From Algibacter marinivivus (lineage in GTDB: Bacteria > Bacteroidota > Bacteroidia > Flavobacteriales > Flavobacteriaceae): DNA of 64,000 nt. Positions 62,666 through 64,000 of the stretch are shown here, one piece after another (positions within the stretch are counted from its first letter, which is position 1; the number at the start of each line of letters is the position of its first letter). The position numbers and the translations under genes were made by a program. The notes under the pieces were generated by a model, which saw only the letters and a program-made list of their open reading frames with translations, was not told the DNA's origin and did not search any database. Location: positions 248,001 to 312,000 of the forward strand of contig NZ_QFRI01000003.1 in the NCBI RefSeq assembly GCF_003143755.1, in the 5' to 3' direction.

Positions 62666-63667
62666 CTACCTTTTTATAGCACCAGAAGTATCTCCTTGCA
62701 TTAAACTAATTACGTTGTCTAATGATACTATATTTACATCCCCTGGGACTGTATGCTTTAATGCGCAAGCAGCGGAAGCAAAATCTATTGCTTCGTTGTC
62801 TTTATAATGCAATAGGCCATATATTAACCCTGCTGCAAAAGCATCTCCAGTGCCAACACGGTCAATTATGTGAGTAATGTTTAGCATATCGGTTTTAATA
62901 TATTTTTTTCCATTCCACAATTTGCCTTGTATTTGATGGTGCGAAGCACTTAGTGTACGTCTAGTTTTTTTGACTACTTTTTTCACATTTGGAAAAAAAT
63001 CTATTAGCTGTTTAGCTAAATCCTTAAAGTTGTCTTCTGGTTTACCGAGTCCAAACATTTCGCGAATACCGCGGCTACTTGTAATCACAACATCAGAATT
63101 TTTTACTAAACCTGGAATTACTTCCTGCATGGTTTTACCGTATTTCCACATGTTATCTCGTGAGTTAATGTCACCTGACACCATGATTCCTAGTTTATTT
63201 GCAGTTTTAATGGCATCAAGGCAACACTTTGCTGCTCCATCAGAAATAGCAGGTGTAATACCTGTCCAATGAAACCAATCAGCATCTTTAAGAACTTCTT
63301 CCCAATTGACCATAGAAGGTTCTATTAAAGAGAAAGCTGAACCTTCTCTTTCGTAAATTACTTCGCTCGGTCTATGCACAGCTCCTTTCTCTAGAAAATA
63401 TTTACCCATCATGTCACCACCATAGATAACATGTTCAGTACTTAACCAGTGTTTCCGTAAAAATTGTGTAGCAGCTTTTCCTATTGCATTATCTGGAAAA
63501 CGTGTAACGTGTGCAGCTTTCATTCCTAAATAGGCGCAAGAAATAGCAACGTTTGCCTCACCACCTCCATAAACGAGTTCGAATGAAGAAGCTTGCGAAA
63601 ACTTCTCATAACCAGGAGGTGATAAACGCATCATAACCTCACCAAATGTTACTACTTTTTTTGGCAT
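62666..63667 (-). CDS. kdgK: 2-keto-3-deoxygluconate kinase (PfkB family)
   Basis: 333 residues of the ribokinase/PfkB fold. N-terminal FGEVMMRLSPPGYEKF and the glycine pair in YGGGEANVAI match KDG kinases; the second PfkB signature DRVGTGDAFAAGLIYG holds the catalytic Asp. KdgK makes 2-keto-3-deoxy-6-phosphogluconate from KDG in the cytoplasm, the step before KDPG aldolase. Its substrate is what the DEH reductase produces in this locus. 5 bp downstream of the PL6 fragment. Confidence 0.93.
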   Translation of the reverse strand: MPKKVVTFGEVMMRLSPPGYEKFSQASSFELVYGGGEANVAISCAYLGMKAAHVTRFPDNAIGKAATQFLRKHWLSTEHVIYGGDMMGKYFLEKGAVHRPSEVIYEREGSAFSLIEPSMVNWEEVLKDADWFHWTGITPAISDGAAKCCLDAIKTANKLGIMVSGDINSRDNMWKYGKTMQEVIPGLVKNSDVVITSSRGIREMFGLGKPEDNFKDLAKQLIDFFPNVKKVVKKTRRTLSASHHQIQGKLWNGKKYIKTDMLNITHIIDRVGTGDAFAAGLIYGLLHYKDNEAIDFASAACALKHTVPGDVNIVSLDNVISLMQGDTSGAIKR

Positions 63668-63672
63668 ATTTT

Positions 63673-64000
63673 TTAATACATCAATTTTAATTTTAAATTT
63701 TCTTCAGTTTTTATTTTTCCAGAATTGGTTAAACTGTTCTCTGATTCTATATTATTCTTTGCTCCCCATAAAATAGAAACAAACTGCACAGGATTATTTA
63801 TAAATGTATTTTTAGTAATATTTACATTAACAATACCTCTATGATTTAAAAGCATTTTATTTTTCTCTTTAGCACCACAATTAGTAAATGTGCTATTAGA
63901 TACTAATAAGTTACCACCAATAGTAGATTCATCATAACCTCCTCTATAATAATCAATAACATTTTCTTTTACATTGTTGAAAACACAATTGCTCACGGTT
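63673..64000 (-). CDS. C-terminal part of a PL6-type beta-helix protein (cut by window edge)
   Basis: About 109 residues of a right-handed beta-helix: repeats of the N-x-F/I-x-N type (SNCVFNNVKENVID, SNSTFTNCG, ITKNTFINNP) and the YYRGGYDESTIGG segment I associate with PL6-like alginate lyases of flavobacteria. The frame continues past position 64000; the GTG at 63996 is not a start. It is the first visible gene of the right-hand operon, so its promoter lies outside the window. Confidence 0.8.
   Translation of the reverse strand, partial: TVSNCVFNNVKENVIDYYRGGYDESTIGGNLLVSNSTFTNCGAKEKNKMLLNHRGIVNVNITKNTFINNPVQFVSILWGAKNNIESENSLTNSGKIKTEENLKLKLMY

Overview
The window is AT-rich bacterial chromosome from a member of the Bacteroidota, most likely a marine, alginate-degrading Flavobacteriaceae. 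The evidence is seen directly in the sequence: SusC/SusD pairs, GLPGLI-family proteins, a type IX secretion sorting domain, and promoters of the TTTG-N19-TAnnTTTG type that Bacteroidota use. Shine-Dalgarno sequences are mostly absent and two genes start with TTG. The genus cannot be fixed from sequence reading alone. No rRNA, CRISPR array, transposase or prophage was seen.

Region 1 (1-33.7 kb) is mostly housekeeping. It holds the start of a membrane protein (mltG?), a GNAT enzyme, dapF, a DegP-like protease, a long GAPDH, small membrane and kinase-like proteins and tRNA-Tyr. A signalling and envelope block follows (6.9-15.6 kb): an outer-membrane barrel protein, three GLPGLI paralogues and a divergent histidine kinase/response regulator pair whose promoter carries three GTTAAC hexamers at 10-bp period. 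Then come a deoxynucleoside kinase, an App1-type phosphatase, a membrane pyrophosphatase beside a soluble one, an M1 peptidase, an SGNH hydrolase, murA (Asp in place of the fosfomycin-target Cys), a RecQ-like helicase, fmt, HU, yqgE and pabC-like genes. Three copies of a structured dispersed repeat of about 100 bp lie here, with compensatory base changes between copies, along with other hairpin-rich intergenic DNA.

Region 2 (33.8-38.5 kb) holds tRNA-Met(CAT) with an atypical T-loop, then a LysR regulator divergent from hutH-hutU (histidine to urocanate to imidazolonepropionate), closed by a 22-bp perfect inverted-repeat terminator.

Region 3 (38.5-64 kb, continuing past the right edge) is an alginate utilisation locus, all on the minus strand. 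Reading in transcription order: a right-edge operon (PL6 fragment, kdgK, PL7, a gluconokinase/6-phosphogluconate dehydrogenase fusion, an NRAMP-like transporter lacking the metal ligands, PL7, SDR); a PL6-PL17-kdgF operon; a susC-susD-two surface lipoproteins-PL7-PL7 operon; a GntR/FCD regulator; then MFS transporter and SDR. The inferred flow is: surface lyases cut alginate, SusCD import oligomers, PL17 releases unsaturated monomers, KdgF helps convert them to DEH, an SDR reduces DEH to KDG and KdgK phosphorylates it. KDPG aldolase is not in the window.

The strongest new signal is regulatory. The promoters of susC and of the PL6 operon each carry three tandem 12-bp palindromes (TTGGTnnACCAA type) at exactly 13-bp period, with the first palindrome overlapping the -7 element. 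The gntR promoter carries a single copy at the same offset. This suggests that one GntR/FCD repressor controls the locus and itself.
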